Positions 44,085 to 53,148 of a DNA stretch of 64,000 bases are shown in pieces. Positions within the stretch are counted from its first letter, which is position 1; every line of letters starts with the position of its first letter. A model generated the notes under the pieces. It saw only the letters and a list, made by a program, of their open reading frames with translations. It searched no databases and was not told the DNA's origin. This DNA comes from Chloroflexota bacterium (lineage in GTDB: Bacteria > Chloroflexota > Anaerolineae > UBA4142). The position numbers were made by a program, and so were the translations under genes. The stretch covers positions 1 through 64,000 of the forward strand of contig JACRBM010000028.1 in assembly GCA_016219275.1 (NCBI GenBank). The letters run 5' to 3'.

Positions 44085-45023
44085 CTATCCAAATCGTCCG
44101 GTGATATAGTCTTCGGTTTCTTTTTGTCTTGGATTCGTGAACATGTCGCGCGTCGCGCCAAACTCGATGATGCGCCCCGCTTGCGCTTTGGTCGCGTTGA
44201 GCGTGGCAATATTTTCTGCCGTGCGCGGCGCATCGAACGACAACGCCGAGGTCATCTGCCAGCTCATGAACGCAGTATAGTCCGACGCGCGCGCGGCTTG
44301 TTGCATGTTGTGTGTCACAATGGCAATCGTGAATTCTTTTCGGAGTTCCTGCATCAACTCTTCGATCTTGTACGTCGAGATCGGATCGAGCGCGGACGCC
44401 GGCTCGTCCATCAAAATCACTTCGGGTTCGATGGCAATCGTGCGCGCGATGCACAAGCGTTGTTGTTGTCCGCCGGACAGCGTGAGACCGGATTCGTGCA
44501 ATTTGTCTTTCACTTCGTCCCACAACGCGGAGGCGCGCAACGATTTTTCCACGATGTCGTCGAGATCGCGGCGTTGGGTCACGCCGAGCAGGCGCGGTCC
44601 GTACGCGACATTATCGTAAATGGATTTGGGAAACGGATTCGGTCGTTGAAACACCATCCCCACGCGGCGACGAATTTCGACCACGTCTACATTGGGCGCA
44701 ATGATGTTTTCACCGTCGAGCAAAACCTCGCCCTCGGCGCGTGTTTTCGGCACAAGGTCGTTCATCCGGTTCAAGGCGCGCAAGAGCGTGGACTTGCCGC
44801 AACCCGAAGGTCCAATCAGCGCGGTGATGCGATGTTCGAAAATGTCGAGCGAAATGTTTTCGAGCGCGCGATGCGTGCCGTAATAGAAATTCAGGTTCTT
44901 GACCTGCATCTTGACGGCGACGTTCGTCGTCTCGTCCGCATGGACGTTATCGTTCAAAGCCCGCACAAACGCCTTCACTTTTTGAGGATCATTATTCGGC
45001 GCGACACGCTGGTCGGTCATCAT
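44085..45023 (-). CDS. pstB: Phosphate ABC transporter ATP-binding protein PstB (with C-terminal insertion)
   Basis: A 312-residue ABC ATPase. Walker [21 protein letters not shown]-loop [20 protein letters not shown], signature [15 protein letters not shown], Walker [16 protein letters not shown] and [17 protein letters not shown] identify PstB. Between AFM and IIEFG, where PstB normally has only a few residues, there is an insertion of about 29 residues (begins [18 protein letters not shown]). There is also a 37-residue N-terminal extension before [16 protein letters not shown] lies before the ATG. Confidence 0.94.
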   Translation of the reverse strand: MMTDQRVAPNNDPQKVKAFVRALNDNVHADETTNVAVKMQVKNLNFYYGTHRALENISLDIFEHRITALIGPSGCGKSTLLRALNRMNDLVPKTRAEGEVLLDGENIIAPNVDVVEIRRRVGMVFQRPNPFPKSIYDNVAYGPRLLGVTQRRDLDDIVEKSLRASALWDEVKDKLHESGLTLSGGQQQRLCIARTIAIEPEVILMDEPASALDPISTYKIEELMQELRKEFTIAIVTHNMQQAARASDYTAFMSWQMTSALSFDAPRTAENIATLNATKAQAGRIIEFGATRDMFTNPRQKETEDYITGRFG

Positions 45024-45054
45024 GGATGCGCTCCCATTTTAGCAGAGTTCTTGG

Positions 45055-45960
45055 TTAGTGCCAACCCATCTTTTTGAGACGCCACGCCGTGAACAAGCGC
45101 GCGGCGATGTTCAAACCCAACACAAGCACGATCAACACAAACGCGGTCGTCCATGCCTTGTCGTGCCAATCTTTATAGGGCGAGATGGCGTACACGTAGA
45201 TCATGTGCGGCAACGTCGCCGTCGGTTGATCGAGATCGGTGTTCATGTTCGGATTGCCGAACGCGGTAAAGATCATCGGCGCGGCTTCCCCGGCGACGCG
45301 CGCAATTCCCAGCATGATGCCGGTCACGACGCCGTTGATCGCGGCAGGCAACGTCACTTGGACCGTCGTTTTCCATTCGGATGCCCCCAGCGCGAGCGAA
45401 CCTTCGCGCAAATTGCGCGGCACAAGTTTGAGCATCTCTTCGGTCGTCCGCAAGACAATCGGCAACATGATGATCGCGAGCGCAATCCCGCCCGACCACG
45501 CGGAAAAATGTTTTTGCGGCAGAACGATAATCGCGTAGGCGAAAATTCCCATTACAATCGAAGGGACGCCGGACAAGACATCGGTGCCGAAACGCATCGC
45601 GATGCCCAGCGGTGTGTTGGGATGTTCCGCCGCGTAAAACGCCGCCACAATGCCGACCGGAATCGCGAGCAGGCAAGCGATCCCGACGACGATCCCCGAC
45701 CCGATAATTCCATTGAACACGCCGCCGCCGGGAACGCCGACCGGCGTAGGCAGTTGCGTAAAGAAATCGAAACTCAGGAATCGTCCGCCTTCCTGGGTTA
45801 CATAGGCAACGATCCAGATGAGTGGAACGATGGCGAGAAACGCCGCTGCGCCACACAAGAACAACATCACGCGGTTCACCCATTTCCGCGTTTGATAGTG
45901 CGCGCCGCCCACTTGGAATCGCGATGAGGATTTAGCAACTGCAATGGTTTGCGTCGTCAT
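45055..45960 (-). CDS. pstA: Phosphate ABC transporter permease PstA
   Basis: A 301-residue permease with six helices. The EAA-like loop is LVPRNLREGSLALGASEWKTTVQVTLP, and DVLSGVPSIVMGIFAYAIIVLP is the usual PstA block. The ATG at 45960 overlaps the pstC stop codon (ATGA), so the longer frame from 45999 is rejected. It starts 32 bp before pstB. Confidence 0.95.
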   Translation of the reverse strand: MTTQTIAVAKSSSRFQVGGAHYQTRKWVNRVMLFLCGAAAFLAIVPLIWIVAYVTQEGGRFLSFDFFTQLPTPVGVPGGGVFNGIIGSGIVVGIACLLAIPVGIVAAFYAAEHPNTPLGIAMRFGTDVLSGVPSIVMGIFAYAIIVLPQKHFSAWSGGIALAIIMLPIVLRTTEEMLKLVPRNLREGSLALGASEWKTTVQVTLPAAINGVVTGIMLGIARVAGEAAPMIFTAFGNPNMNTDLDQPTATLPHMIYVYAISPYKDWHDKAWTTAFVLIVLVLGLNIAARLFTAWRLKKMGWH

Positions 45961-46943
45961 GCGCGCGCCTCCGTTGGTGCCCGTCGAGCGACTTGCCACA
46001 CCAATAATCGCGCAATCGAATTGAGAATGAGCGTAATCACAAATAGAATCAAGCCAATTTCGACGAGCGATTGCACATAGAGTTCGTACGTCGCTTCGGC
46101 AAATTCATTCGCGATGATACTTGCCATCGTATACCCAGGATGCAAAATCGAGGAAGTGAGATCGCGATTGTTGCCGATGACCATCGTGACCGCGACCGTC
46201 TCGCCGAGCGCGCGCCCCAAACCCAGGATGATCGCGCCGAGAATACCGGACATGCCGTACGGCACTAACACCTGGGAAATCATTTCCCATTTCGTCGCGC
46301 CGAGCGCGAGCGCCGCTTCACGTTGCGCGTTCGGAATCGCGAGAAATACGTCGCGGCACAGCGCGCTGATCGTAGGCAAAATCATGACGGACAATACGAC
46401 GGAAGCCGCGAGCCGGCTAGGTCCAAAAATGGGACCCGCAAATATCGGTAGGAATCCCAGGTTTGTGTTGAGGAACTCGGAAGTCGGTTTGACCAGCACC
46501 GGGATCAGGACGTACAACGCCCACAAGCCGAAAATCACACTGGGCACGGCGGCGAGCAGTTCGATGAGGTACCCGACGGGCTGACGCACCCAGTCCGGCG
46601 CAAGTTCGGCGAGAAAAATTGCAATGCCCACGCCGACCGGCACTGCCATCAATAGGGCAAGCACTGAAGTCAGGAGTGTGCCGTAGATGAAGGGAAGCGC
46701 GCCGAATTCCTCCCGCACCGGATCCCAATCATTGCTCCAGAGAAATCCCAGACCAAATTTCTCGCGCGGCAAAGGCGTGGTATCCCACAGACTATAGCCC
46801 GTTGCGAGCACGGTCCCCAGAACCGCAATCCCGGCGAGAATCGTCAGCGCGCGGAAAATCACGTCGCCGTGTCCGGTGCGACGAATCAACGCATTGAACC
46901 GCGAAACGGCTGAGCGTTTTTTGGCGGCGGAAACGACAGACAT
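45957..46943 (-). CDS. pstC: Phosphate ABC transporter permease PstC
   Basis: A 328-residue permease with a cytoplasmic N-terminus, six helices and the blocks LLAAVPSVIFGLWALYVL and NAQREAALALGATKWEMISQVLVPYG, the membrane-bound partner of PstB. AGAGGAA precedes the ATG. A 15-bp palindrome (46965-46998) lies between pstS and pstC and could reduce transport-gene expression relative to pstS. Confidence 0.95.
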   Translation of the reverse strand: MSVVSAAKKRSAVSRFNALIRRTGHGDVIFRALTILAGIAVLGTVLATGYSLWDTTPLPREKFGLGFLWSNDWDPVREEFGALPFIYGTLLTSVLALLMAVPVGVGIAIFLAELAPDWVRQPVGYLIELLAAVPSVIFGLWALYVLIPVLVKPTSEFLNTNLGFLPIFAGPIFGPSRLAASVVLSVMILPTISALCRDVFLAIPNAQREAALALGATKWEMISQVLVPYGMSGILGAIILGLGRALGETVAVTMVIGNNRDLTSSILHPGYTMASIIANEFAEATYELYVQSLVEIGLILFVITLILNSIARLLVWQVARRAPTEARA

Positions 46944-46964
46944 TGTTTTTTCCTCTACGCGCCA

Positions 46965-46998
46965 AGACCTTCCAGGTTTCCAAAAACCTGGAAGGTCT
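46965..46998. repeat. GGTTTC-core palindrome between pstS and pstC
   Basis: AGACCTTCCAGGTTT (46965-46979) pairs perfectly with AAACCTGGAAGGTCT (46984-46998), a 15-bp stem with a 4-nt loop. The position after pstS is typical of attenuators that favour the binding protein over the permeases. Confidence 0.85.
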
Positions 46999-47022
46999 GA
47001 CGTGTTGTTATCATTCCAGAAT

Positions 47023-48132
47023 TTAGAACGCCTTGCCCTGGCAAGTGACCTTGCTCACTTTGTCGAGCACTTGCTTCTTCACCGAATCCGGCAGTGGGAT
47101 GTAATCCAACGACTTGGCGGACGCTTCGGCGTTCGCATCACTCAACACCCACTTGATAAAGTCTACAACTTTTTTGCCTTTGACACAATCGGTTTGGTCC
47201 ATGTAGACGAGCAAGTACGTGTAGGTCGCGATGGGCCACGAGGTTTTGCCCGGCGCGTTCGCGATCGAGAGCGCGAGCTTGTCGCCCATGTTCGTGCCAT
47301 ATTCTGCCATCGCGGCTTGCACTGCTTCGATGCTGGGTTTCACGAACTCGCCGGCTTTGTTTTGCACCGCGCCGAAGACCAGGTTGTTCTGTTTGGCGTA
47401 CGCGAATTCGACGTATCCGATCGCGCCATCGTTCAAGCCCACCATCGCGGCGACGCCTTCATTGCCCTTGCCGCCGATCCCTTCGACGGGCCACTTGACG
47501 GACGAGGCGCTGCCCGCTTTTTCTTTCCACTCGGCGCTCACTTGCGCGAGATAATCGGTGTAGGCAAACGTCGTGCCACTACCATCCGAGCGGCGGACCA
47601 CGGCGATGTCCTTCGATGGCAGTTTGATGTTCGGGTTGGCGTTCTTCAAAACTGGGTCGTCCCATTTTTTGATCTTGCCAAGATAAATGTCGGCGAGCGA
47701 GGTGTACGGGAATTGGAGCGTGGTAATAATGACTTTGCCATCGGTGTCTTTGATATTGTACACCGGAACGATTGCGCCGGCAACCGTTGGGATCATCTGG
47801 ATGTTCTTGGCGGCGGTGTACTGCGCGTCGGTGAGAATCGCATCGCTCGCGCCAAAGTCAACGGTCTTGGCGGTGATTTGCGCGATGCCGCCACCGGAGC
47901 CGATGGATTGATAATTGAACTTGGCAGATGTGTCTACGAACGCGTAATCGTAGAACCAGCGCGAGTAGAGCGGGAACGGGAACGTCGCGCCCGCGCCGTT
48001 AATCGTCACCGCGCCGGCTTTCGGCGCGGCGGTCGGTTGCGCGCTGCTCGGCGCGGTCGTTGGACTGGCGCACGCGGTGGCAAGCACGATGAGACCGAGC
48101 AAGGCGGTGAACAAAAAGAACTTGTTGAACAT
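47023..48132 (-). CDS. pstS: Phosphate-binding lipoprotein PstS
   Basis: A 369-residue lipoprotein with lipobox LATAC (Cys near residue 21), a short Thr/Ser/Pro linker and the PstS core. Phosphate contacts are GAGATFPFPLYSRW, SIGSGGGIAQI, FGASDA and RSDGSGTTFAYTDYL. GGAGGAG precedes the ATG. The gap to the upstream HD gene is only 33 bp, so pstS may be read through from the HD operon. Confidence 0.95.
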   Translation of the reverse strand: MFNKFFLFTALLGLIVLATACASPTTAPSSAQPTAAPKAGAVTINGAGATFPFPLYSRWFYDYAFVDTSAKFNYQSIGSGGGIAQITAKTVDFGASDAILTDAQYTAAKNIQMIPTVAGAIVPVYNIKDTDGKVIITTLQFPYTSLADIYLGKIKKWDDPVLKNANPNIKLPSKDIAVVRRSDGSGTTFAYTDYLAQVSAEWKEKAGSASSVKWPVEGIGGKGNEGVAAMVGLNDGAIGYVEFAYAKQNNLVFGAVQNKAGEFVKPSIEAVQAAMAEYGTNMGDKLALSIANAPGKTSWPIATYTYLLVYMDQTDCVKGKKVVDFIKWVLSDANAEASAKSLDYIPLPDSVKKQVLDKVSKVTCQGKAF

Positions 48133-48165
48133 TCATCTCCTCCTGAGAGATTTCGCTTGGCGAGG

Positions 48166-49026
48166 TTATACTCGCAACAATTGCACTAATTTTTTATCGG
48201 TTATTCCATCAGTAACGGCTTCGACTTCGAGATACTGTTCGATTCCCGAACCGCGTAATTTTTCCTTCATCAACTCGTCCACCTGATAAATGCCCGCCGA
48301 GTTGTTCATCACAATTCGCACGCGCACGGCTTTCGCCTCGCCGTGGGTGATCTCTACTTTTTCAATCGCGGCAGCGGAGACTGAGTGAACGTTATAGTTG
48401 CCTTGCTCGAAGACGATGCGCGAGCGACCCTTGGTCATATCGAGCGCGTCTGCCACGCGCACGACGCCGGCTTCAATCGTCAGCGGCTTGCCTTGGGCGC
48501 GATGCGAAATGATCGCGTGTAGAATCTCCGAGCGCATGATTGCGCGCGCACCGGGCGGATACAAGCCGTCGAGTACGCGATCAATCACGGGGATCGCGAT
48601 GAAGAGCGAATAGTCTTCGTGCGCGACGCGGTGAATGGACATGCCCAGGTCGTGCAACAGCGCGGCGAGGACGACCACGACTTCGGCATCGGCGTCGCCC
48701 AGTTTGTACGGGGTGGCATAGTTCACGACGAGGTCGGGTGTTATCGCGCGGTCTACGATCAACCGCAGCAAGCGCAGCGCGATGTTGGCGACGATTTGCA
48801 TGTGCACCGGACCGTGATCGTTCATGCCGAGTCGTTCGACGGCATTCACATTTTGCGCGTGCCAGAGCGCGTGCAATTCGGTATCGGCATTCACGCGGTC
48901 GAGGACTTGCTGTAAAAGGGGATTGTGCCGATTGGGTAGGCGGATTAACGTGGAGGGTTGCTCGACCCAGGCGAGCGAATCGCGGATCAGTGACGGTTCA
49001 GTTGGTTTGATCGAATCTATGATCAT
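48166..49026 (-). CDS. HD-domain phosphohydrolase-like protein
   Basis: A 286-residue cytoplasmic protein with HD-superfamily ligands: His in NDHGPVHMQIV (near residue 72), HD in ALLHDLGMSIHRVAHED (near 126), and a later Asp in VVRVADALDMT (near 192). The C-terminal 80 residues form a beta/alpha domain (VRVRIVMNNSAGIYQVDELM) unlike known HD partners. Substrate unknown; nucleotide or cyclic dinucleotide hydrolysis is possible. The ATG at 49026 has no clear ribosome site, but the longer frame overlaps the ArsC-like gene. It is placed directly before pstS. Confidence 0.75.
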   Translation of the reverse strand: MIIDSIKPTEPSLIRDSLAWVEQPSTLIRLPNRHNPLLQQVLDRVNADTELHALWHAQNVNAVERLGMNDHGPVHMQIVANIALRLLRLIVDRAITPDLVVNYATPYKLGDADAEVVVVLAALLHDLGMSIHRVAHEDYSLFIAIPVIDRVLDGLYPPGARAIMRSEILHAIISHRAQGKPLTIEAGVVRVADALDMTKGRSRIVFEQGNYNVHSVSAAAIEKVEITHGEAKAVRVRIVMNNSAGIYQVDELMKEKLRGSGIEQYLEVEAVTDGITDKKLVQLLRV

Positions 49027-49049
49027 TGTCAAAATTAATCGTTTCTCTG

Positions 49050-49502
49050 CTAGGCATTTGCTAGACACGCCATCAACGCACGCCATTCCGAGGCGGTGTT
49101 CACCGATTCAAATTCTATCAGCCGAATCTCTGCGATCAAATCTTGCACGCGGGCACGAATCCGCTCGCGCAAGAAGCGAACCTGTTCAACGGATTCGCCG
49201 GACAGGTCTTGGAATTCCCAAATGCGCGCCGTGTTGAACGCATACGGTTGAATATCTTTTCCCATCAACACGATGATGTCTGCGCGCGCGGTCGCTTGTT
49301 GACTGACTCGTTTCGGAGTACCGGCGCGCAGGTCAACGCCCACTTCCGCCATCACTTGAACCGCGCGTTCATCGAGCGCGTGCGCCGGCATCGTGCCGCA
49401 CGATTGCGCTTGCCAGGATGCGTCCGCGAGGTGATTGAACCACGCTTCGGCAATTTGACTCCGCGTCGCGTTACGGACATCAACGAAGAGAATTCGTTTC
49501 AT
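49050..49502 (-). CDS. ArsC/LMW-PTP-fold protein lacking the catalytic cysteine
   Basis: A 150-residue homologue of thioredoxin-type arsenate reductase and low-molecular-weight tyrosine phosphatase. The phosphate loop reads V-D8-V-R-N-A-T-R14-S in place of the C-x5-R-S signature, so the nucleophile is Asp and the second Cys of the loop is Thr. The redox Cys pair of ArsC is also absent (LMGKD). Other landmarks remain: SCGTMPA and DIIVLMGKD. The remaining Cys are at 34 and 145. It is probably inactive as a reductase or phosphatase and may bind phosphate. It heads a run of genes into pstS. Confidence 0.75.
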   Translation of the reverse strand: MKRILFVDVRNATRSQIAEAWFNHLADASWQAQSCGTMPAHALDERAVQVMAEVGVDLRAGTPKRVSQQATARADIIVLMGKDIQPYAFNTARIWEFQDLSGESVEQVRFLRERIRARVQDLIAEIRLIEFESVNTASEWRALMACLANA

Positions 49503-49597
49503 AAACGAGTGTTTTCCTTTCCTGAACTTGTCCGCTACTCACGAGACCGATTTTAGGGAAAGGGCGTTAAGGATGGTTGATTAGAAGACAAGGAGAA

Positions 49598-49624
49598 GGT
49601 AAATGTTGTGTAAAGTTTTGCTAA
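49598..49624 (-). promoter_or_regulatory. Candidate Pho-box-like repeats
   Basis: On the minus strand TTAGCA, TTTACA and TTTACC occur at 10- and 11-bp periods (49624-49619, 49614-49609, 49603-49598), the arrangement of PhoP/PhoB boxes. They lie about 100 bp upstream of the ArsC-like gene that leads into pst. The match is weak, the third site is imperfect, and the same DNA also forms TTGTGT...ACACAA. Confidence 0.3.
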
Positions 49625-49721
49625 CACAAAGGCGGTTTGTGGAATTCTTGCGTGGACGCGTGCAGAGTGTTGGTGCGGGGCAAACGAAATAATCGCGCAA
49701 AGGCAAAGACCTTTTGGAGGC

Positions 49722-49790
49722 GGATGAACGCGGATAAACGCAGACGTTTCGCGAAAATAATCCGCGTTCATCCGCGTTCATCCGCGTCCA
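49722..49790. repeat. Tandem-repeat hairpin (GGATGAACGC units)
   Basis: GGCGGATGAACGCGGATAAACGCAGACG on the left faces CGCGTTCATCCGCGTTCATCCGCGTCC on the right, with about 15 nt between them. The unit is the same as in the hairpin at 21547-21612. Confidence 0.8.
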
Positions 49791-49851
49791 AATTTACCCT
49801 GATTGGCTTGTCCGAGTTAGAGATGTTCAATCGCGTAAAGCAACGTGCGGT

Positions 49852-51909
49852 TTATTTCCCGATCTCTTGTTGCCACAGCGATTCGAGGATGTGATCAATG
49901 CCGTCCTTCAAATGTCGCCGATAGGTGCTGAACGGCAGGTCGAGCATTTCCGCGGCTTGCTCTTGCGTTGGCGCGGGTTTCAAGTACGTATGATATACCG
50001 CGCGATACATCTTGGCGAAACGCGGAGCGGACTGGAGTGACTCGGCGGATTCTTTGAGCAACGCTTGCAACGCGGCGATGCGCGCGGCATTCGGCGCGTC
50101 CAGCGCGGCGCGCTGAACCACGAGACGCGATTGCAAGAGTGGATTGGTTCGCAAAAGATCGGCGTGCGCGTACTCGCGCAACGCGTCGCGCACTGCCGCC
50201 GCGAATTCTTCCTGGCTCAACACGAGCAACGGCTGGGTCGGCAATGTCGCGGTCGGTGCGCCGCTCCCGACCTCGCGTTCTGCCATCAGCGCGAGCCAGG
50301 TCATCGGCGGACGCGCGCGCCAATCGTGACCAAAGACACCAAAGTGTTTTCCGCCAATCGTAAAATCCGCTTCCGGTAAACGCGCGATATCGCCGTACGC
50401 AAAACCGGCAGACCAGGTGTCGGGTTGCGCGCAAGGAATGAACGTGAACGCGAGCGCGGGCATCGTGAGATAGTGTCGCACGATGATGATGAAGATCAAA
50501 CTTTGAATCGGCGAGAAGGATTGATACGTATCGCGCGCCATCCAGAACCGGAACAGCGTGGCGATTTCGCCAGCGCGCAACGGCGCGTTCTTGCGGAGGT
50601 ACTCGTGTGCAGCGCGCGTAGCCGGATCGGCTTTGAGGTCATCCGGCGTCGCTCGGTCGAGCGACACGAGCGCGAGAAAACCGGTAGGCGGCTTGTTCGG
50701 CTCGCGAAAGACGACGATGCCTTGCGGTTGACGCGCAAGCCAATGCGCCGCGATGCGCGCGGACGCAACGCCTTCGTGCTGCGTCACCATCGCGAGAATG
50801 GTGTCGCGGTCAGTCGGTTGCATCGCGTCCGCCAACGCGCTCGCGCTTTCCTGCCATTGAAAGAGCGACCGCACGACCGGGTTATCGCGATGCAAAAAGA
50901 TGTAATCGGCGAGCACGCGCGGTTGATCGCCGCCGCTTGCCTGCGCGAGTTGGCGCATGTAATAATTGCGCGCGCGTTTGTGCAGTTCGCGGTACCAGTC
51001 TGGGTTGCGCCAACGAATGTCCGCCGACATCGCCTCGCGCGCAAGATCATGTGGGAATAATCCTTGGGGTCCGGCTTGAACGAACGACAGACCGCGCAAC
51101 CAATCGAATAGTTCGCGCGCGTCCGGCATCGCGAGCAATTCGGAGAGGAGCGATTCCGTCGTGAGTCGCACGAGCACGCACGCCTCGAGCGCGGCGCGGT
51201 GCGCGGGTCCCGGCACTTTTTGCGCGAATTGTTCGAGCAGAGTCTTGATGACATCGGGCGCGCGTTCCGGTTGAAATTCCAAGCCAGGTCGCTGCGCGAA
51301 CACGTCCGCCACGAGCGACAAGGCGAGCGGATGCCCGTGCGTAAAATCGAGCACCGCGTTGTGCTGATGCGCCGGCACTTGGCGGCGTTCGAGCAACACG
51401 CGGCTTTCATCGGGGCTGAGATTGCGGAGCGCGATGACGCGCAACAGACTCGACCAACCTTCGTCGGCGCGCCACGGCGGCGTGGGCGCGTCGCGTCCGG
51501 CAAGGACGAGCAAAACCTGATCGGAGACCTGGGGTAGAAATACTTCACGCAGCCACGCATCGAGCGGTGCGAGCGTTTCGTACGTGTCTACCAAAATCAC
51601 GCGGCGGGATGATTGCGCGAGCGTTTGGAGCGGGGTGTCTATTCCCAGCGCAGCGAGAAACGATTCCGGCGCGGGATCGAAATGGCGCGCGTCCACGTAA
51701 TGCGCGGAGATATGAGCTTGTTCGGCGAGATGCGTAAATTCGCGGAGTAGCGTGGTTTTACCGACGCCACCCGGACCGCAGACGTAAAGAATTTGAAAGG
51801 GCAACTCGGACGCGGCAAGCGCGTTAACGAACAGCGCGCGCTCAACATCGCGCCCGACAAAACGCTGGCGTCGCGCCTGCGTGACGCGATCCGTAACTCG
51901 CGAGGACAT
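49852..51909 (-). CDS. STAND-type ATPase with C-terminal HTH-like end
   Basis: A 685-residue cytoplasmic protein. Residues 20-60 hold the P-loop CGPGGVGKTTLLREFTHL. The Walker B equivalent is RRVILVDTYETLAP. HGHPLALSLVADVFAQ is the conserved GxP module of STAND ATPases. A winged-helix or helical bundle follows (to about residue 330). The middle (about 350-560) is not assigned. The last 40 residues (PTQEQAAEMLDLPFSTYRRHLKDG) look like a sigma-region-4 or HTH motif. This resembles MalT-type signalling ATPases, in which binding of an effector drives DNA binding. Targets unknown. Confidence 0.72.
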   Translation of the reverse strand: MSSRVTDRVTQARRQRFVGRDVERALFVNALAASELPFQILYVCGPGGVGKTTLLREFTHLAEQAHISAHYVDARHFDPAPESFLAALGIDTPLQTLAQSSRRVILVDTYETLAPLDAWLREVFLPQVSDQVLLVLAGRDAPTPPWRADEGWSSLLRVIALRNLSPDESRVLLERRQVPAHQHNAVLDFTHGHPLALSLVADVFAQRPGLEFQPERAPDVIKTLLEQFAQKVPGPAHRAALEACVLVRLTTESLLSELLAMPDARELFDWLRGLSFVQAGPQGLFPHDLAREAMSADIRWRNPDWYRELHKRARNYYMRQLAQASGGDQPRVLADYIFLHRDNPVVRSLFQWQESASALADAMQPTDRDTILAMVTQHEGVASARIAAHWLARQPQGIVVFREPNKPPTGFLALVSLDRATPDDLKADPATRAAHEYLRKNAPLRAGEIATLFRFWMARDTYQSFSPIQSLIFIIIVRHYLTMPALAFTFIPCAQPDTWSAGFAYGDIARLPEADFTIGGKHFGVFGHDWRARPPMTWLALMAEREVGSGAPTATLPTQPLLVLSQEEFAAAVRDALREYAHADLLRTNPLLQSRLVVQRAALDAPNAARIAALQALLKESAESLQSAPRFAKMYRAVYHTYLKPAPTQEQAAEMLDLPFSTYRRHLKDGIDHILESLWQQEIGK

Positions 51910-51936
51910 GGTTCAACAACTCCGCGCTTAGCAGTC

Positions 51937-51971
51937 GTCAGAATTCCCAATTCCGAATTCCGAATTCTGAC
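51937..51971. repeat. Short tandem-repeat hairpin (GAATTC units)
   Basis: GTCAGAATTC (51937-51946) pairs with GAATTCTGAC (51962-51971). The loop consists of further CCAATTCCGAATTC units. It lies between glpX and the STAND gene. Confidence 0.7.
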
Positions 51972-51985
51972 AACCGCCATTCGAT

Positions 51986-52999
51986 TCACGAGCCGCTGTA
52001 CTCGATCTGTGAAATTTGATTGAGTTTTTCCCAGCGATGCGTAGCAAGGATGCGGCGCACGGTGCCCGAGCGCGACCGCACGCCGAGCGATTCGGTCGTC
52101 GCACCGCCGCTGACATAGTGCACGCCGCGTACCAGTTCGCCGTCGGTGATCCCGGTCACGGAAAAGTACACGTTATCGCTGCGCACGAGGTCGTCATTCA
52201 GCAATGGAGTTTCGAGCGAGTAATGCATCTGCTTGGCGTAATCGCGTTCGGCATCATCGCGCGCCCACAAGCGGCATTGAATCTCGCCGCCGAGACATTT
52301 CATCGCGCACGCGCTAATCACCGCTTCGGGTGAGCCGCCGATGCCGAACAACACATCCACGCCCGTCCCTTCGAGTGCGGTCGAGAGCGCCGCGGCAACA
52401 TCGCCATCGGTGATGAGTTTGAGCCGCGCGCCGAACGCGCGCGCTTCATCCACGTACTTTTGATTGCGTGGGCGGTCGAGCACGACGACGGTGAGATCGC
52501 TGACGAGTTTGCTTTTCGCGCGCGCGATTGCTTCGAGGTTGTGTTTGACCGGCGCGTTAATGTCCACCTTGCCGCGCGCCGCCGCGCCGACCGCGAGCTT
52601 GTCCATGTACACCAGGTGTCCCGGCGCAAACATCGTGCCGCGTTCCGCAATGGCGACGACGGACAAGGCGTTCGGCAAACCAAGCGAAAGCAAACGTGTG
52701 CCATCAATCGGATCCACGGCGATGTCAACCGCCGGCACCGGCACGGCGGCTTCGCGCGTGGTCACTGCCGCGCCGACGCGTTCGCCATTGTACAGCATCG
52801 GCGCGTGATCCTTTTCGCCTTCGCCAATCACGACCACACCGTCAATCTCAACGGTGTCGAGCATCAAGCGCATCGCGTCCACGGCGGCTTGGTCGGCGCT
52901 ATTCTTGTTGCCGCGTCCCATCCATCGCGCGGCGGCAAGCGCCGCGGCTTCGGTCGTGCGTACAAGTTCAAGCGCCAGATTGCGTTCGGGAATTGCCAT
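51986..52999 (-). CDS. glpX: Class II fructose-1,6-bisphosphatase
   Basis: A 337-residue enzyme of the GlpX family that makes fructose 6-phosphate in gluconeogenesis. Metal and substrate motifs are intact: GEGEKDHAPML, DPIDGTRLL, and GIGGSPEAVISACAMKCLGG. GGAGAG lies before the ATG. It is a stand-alone gene, downstream of no metabolic neighbour. Confidence 0.95.
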   Translation of the reverse strand: MAIPERNLALELVRTTEAAALAAARWMGRGNKNSADQAAVDAMRLMLDTVEIDGVVVIGEGEKDHAPMLYNGERVGAAVTTREAAVPVPAVDIAVDPIDGTRLLSLGLPNALSVVAIAERGTMFAPGHLVYMDKLAVGAAARGKVDINAPVKHNLEAIARAKSKLVSDLTVVVLDRPRNQKYVDEARAFGARLKLITDGDVAAALSTALEGTGVDVLFGIGGSPEAVISACAMKCLGGEIQCRLWARDDAERDYAKQMHYSLETPLLNDDLVRSDNVYFSVTGITDGELVRGVHYVSGGATTESLGVRSRSGTVRRILATHRWEKLNQISQIEYSGS

Positions 53000-53148
53000 A
53001 GATCATTCTCTCCTTTGAGTATGTTGGCGCTATTCTACTCGGAACGCGATAAGTTGACAAGAGTGGTACTTGCCTTGTGACATTTGTCATTGCATCTTCT
53101 CTGGTCTCATGCGATAATTTTCGCAATGTCGTTTGAGGTCGAGTCAGA

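Larger units (their letters stand above)
49503..49851. other. Intergenic region upstream of the ArsC-like gene
   Basis: A 349-bp region without a supported gene. It holds Pho-box-like half-sites (49598-49624), a 24-bp palindrome TTGTGT...ACACAA (49606-49629) and a tandem-repeat hairpin (49722-49790). Confidence 0.55.
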
